Shown here piece by piece: positions 5,139 to 5,995 of a stretch of DNA of 5,995 nt. Numbering within the stretch: the first letter of the stretch is position 1; each line of letters begins with the position of its first letter. The notes beneath the pieces are model-generated. The model was not told the origin of the DNA and ran no database searches. It saw nothing but the letters and a program-made list of their open reading frames with translations. The DNA comes from an uncultured Saprospiraceae bacterium (GTDB lineage: Bacteria; Bacteroidota; Bacteroidia; Chitinophagales; Saprospiraceae). A program made the position numbers and the translations under genes. The stretch is from the NCBI GenBank assembly GCA_937864255.1, contig CALMIT010000828.1, positions 1-5,995 on the forward strand, in the 5' to 3' direction.

Positions 5139-5795
5139 ATGAAAAACAGAAAAATAAAAGTACTCATCGCCGACGATCATAAAATATTTCGCGACGGAAT
5201 CTTGTCGCTGCTCGGCTCGGAGGAAGACGTGGAGGTAATAGGCGAAGCAGCCAACGGGCGCGAAGTGATGACCTTGCTCAAAATCCGGCAACCGGATTTG
5301 ATTTTGATGGATATTTCGATGGGCGAATCCAGCGGCATCGAGACCACCCTGCTGTTGAAAAAAGAATATCCGCACATCAAAGTCCTCGTGCTATCCATGC
5401 ACTCCGAAAGCAGTTATGTGATGAAAATGCTGGAACTGGGCGCCTCCGGCTACCTGCTCAAAGACGCCGGCAAACATGAAATGCTGACTGCCATCCGCAC
5501 GGTGGCGTCGGGCAATACTTATTACAGCAGCGAGGTGTCAGCGCGACTGGTAGAACACCTCACGCGCAAAAGCGCCCCGCGCAAATCAAACGAAAACATC
5601 CCGCTTACCTCACGGGAACTCGAAGTACTCAAACTCATCGCGGAAGAATATCCCAATCCCAAAATACCCGAAAACCGGTACAACATTACCCGCACGGGGG
5701 ACACGCACCGCCGCAATCTTATCGAGAAGCTAAAAGTGAAAAATACTGCCGGGCTTGTCAAATTCGCTTTGCAGCAAGGTCTGATCAATCAGTGA
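5139..5795 (+). CDS. NarL/FixJ-family response regulator with an aberrant LuxR-type HTH
   Basis: A 218-residue protein. The receiver domain (6-122) is complete: D12/D13 acidic pair in IADDHK, phosphoacceptor D58 in LILMDIS, S86 in VLSMHS, and K108 in YLLKDA. A linker leads to a LuxR/GerE-type HTH from LTSRELEVLKLIAEE (156-170) to HRRNLIEKLKVKNTAGLVKFALQQGLI (190-216), which normally binds DNA as a phosphorylation-induced dimer. The ends of this domain match the family closely, but residues 172-187 (PNPKIPENRYNITRTG) depart from the usual pattern xNxEIAExLxISxxTV. P177 replaces the helix Ala, R180 the buried Leu, I183 the Ser, and G187 the Val. DNA binding may be impaired unless these are read errors. 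It is the partner of the upstream kinase. The palindromes at 5797-5847 are candidate targets. Confidence 0.9.
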   Translation: MKNRKIKVLIADDHKIFRDGILSLLGSEEDVEVIGEAANGREVMTLLKIRQPDLILMDISMGESSGIETTLLLKKEYPHIKVLVLSMHSESSYVMKMLELGASGYLLKDAGKHEMLTAIRTVASGNTYYSSEVSARLVEHLTRKSAPRKSNENIPLTSRELEVLKLIAEEYPNPKIPENRYNITRTGDTHRRNLIEKLKVKNTAGLVKFALQQGLINQ

Positions 5796-5796
5796 T

Positions 5797-5819
5797 TTTC
5801 TACGAGAATCTCGTAGAAA
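5797..5819. repeat. Perfect inverted repeat with 11-bp arms after the regulator gene
   Basis: TTTCTACGAGA (5797-5807), a single central A, then TCTCGTAGAAA (5809-5819): all 11 pairs match. It starts two bases after the regulator stop codon. As RNA it could fold with an AAT loop, but no T-run follows, so it is a poor intrinsic terminator. The near-symmetrical TACGAGA/TCTCGTA halves suit a dimeric regulator site. TCTACG recurs as ACTACG at 5819-5824. Confidence 0.65.
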
Positions 5820-5833
5820 CTACGCAAATCTCT

Positions 5834-5847
5834 GATTTTTAAAAATC
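5834..5847. repeat. 14-bp perfect palindrome upstream of the right-edge gene
   Basis: GATTTTTAAAAATC reads the same on both strands. Its centre is 32.5 bases from the centre of the 5797-5819 palindrome, about three helical turns, and roughly 50-57 bases before the predicted start of the next transcript. It is AT-rich, so chance cannot be excluded. Confidence 0.45.
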
Positions 5848-5883
5848 CCGCTTTTCACTGAAAATTTCTTAGTGTACAGCCTT

Positions 5884-5891
5884 TACATTTG
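5884..5891 (+). promoter_or_regulatory. Perfect Bacteroidota -7 box TACATTTG before the right-edge gene
   Basis: TACATTTG fits TAnnTTTG exactly. No TTTG lies at 17-23 bases upstream; the expected -33 position falls in GAAAATTTC. A good -7 with a poor -33 is typical of an activator-dependent promoter. The predicted start near 5896 leaves about 16 bases before the ATG at 5912. Confidence 0.5.
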
Positions 5892-5911
5892 TGCCGTATT
5901 TGAGAAAATTC

Positions 5912-5995
5912 ATGGCACATAATAATTATCAATCATCACCTGACAGCCTACTCGTTTTCGACTTTTTGCACGAACATAACCAGGATGCTTTCGGC
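5912..5995 (+). CDS. N-terminal 28 codons of an unidentified protein (runs off right edge)
   Basis: An open frame from the ATG at 5912 continues to the window edge without a stop: MAHNNYQSSPDSLLVF then DFLHEHNQDAFG. No signal peptide or membrane segment is seen, so it is probably cytoplasmic. It is too short to assign. Support for a real gene comes from the perfect TAnnTTTG box 20 bases upstream and the absence of any competing frame. Its position after a two-component pair, behind two palindromes, makes it a candidate target of that pair. Confidence 0.5.
   Translation, partial: MAHNNYQSSPDSLLVFDFLHEHNQDAFG

Noticed and set aside
5652..5699. Diversity-generating retroelement target in the regulator HTH
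   Set aside because: The inferred changes are not at adenines (mostly T or G changed), and no template repeat or reverse transcriptase is in the window.

Overview
The window looks like a chromosomal segment of a Bacteroidota bacterium. The signs are start codons without Shine-Dalgarno sequences (for example AAAAAACAACTC before the kinase ATG), signal peptides ending in FAQ or FSQ, and promoter-like elements close to the Bacteroidota -33/-7 consensus (TTTG, about 19 nt, TAnnTTTG). A member of the Saprospiria fits but is a guess. Base composition is uneven. The two-component genes and the methyltransferase gene are moderately GC-rich, while the CoiA-like gene (about 560-2214) is clearly AT-rich, as expected of accessory or transferred DNA.

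Left part, minus strand: the 5' end of a secreted von Willebrand A-domain protein runs off the left edge (1-244). Behind it is a gap with a strong bidirectional hairpin terminator (306-335) and an unreported-looking 34-codon proline-rich ORF (370-474). Next is a CoiA-like gene (592-2214): a zinc-finger-like N-terminus, a PD-(D/E)XK-type nuclease core and a long charged coiled coil. Its last 54 codons look out of frame. The +1 frame gives a more natural C-terminus ending at 558, and a (GA)4 tract at 758-765 is the likely slip site.

Middle part, minus strand: a small secreted protein of unknown function (2578-3267) lies between two diverged copies of one segment. The right copy is the 3' end plus terminator of an intact isoprenylcysteine methyltransferase-like membrane protein gene (3484-3954). 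The left copy (2429-2569) is a 46-codon remnant of the same gene, with a matching downstream region. The secreted-protein gene therefore sits inside an old duplication or integration.

Right part, plus strand: divergent from the methyltransferase gene is a two-component pair, a soluble PAS-type HPK7 (NarX/DegS-like) histidine kinase (4074-5075) and a NarL/LuxR-type response regulator (5139-5795). The receiver domain is intact, but the DNA-binding helices carry a cluster of residues that normally would not be tolerated. Just downstream lie a perfect 11-bp-arm palindrome, a second 14-bp palindrome, a perfect TAnnTTTG box and the start of another gene (5912 to the right edge), which together resemble a regulated promoter.

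I saw no tRNA, rRNA, CRISPR array or recognisable transposase.
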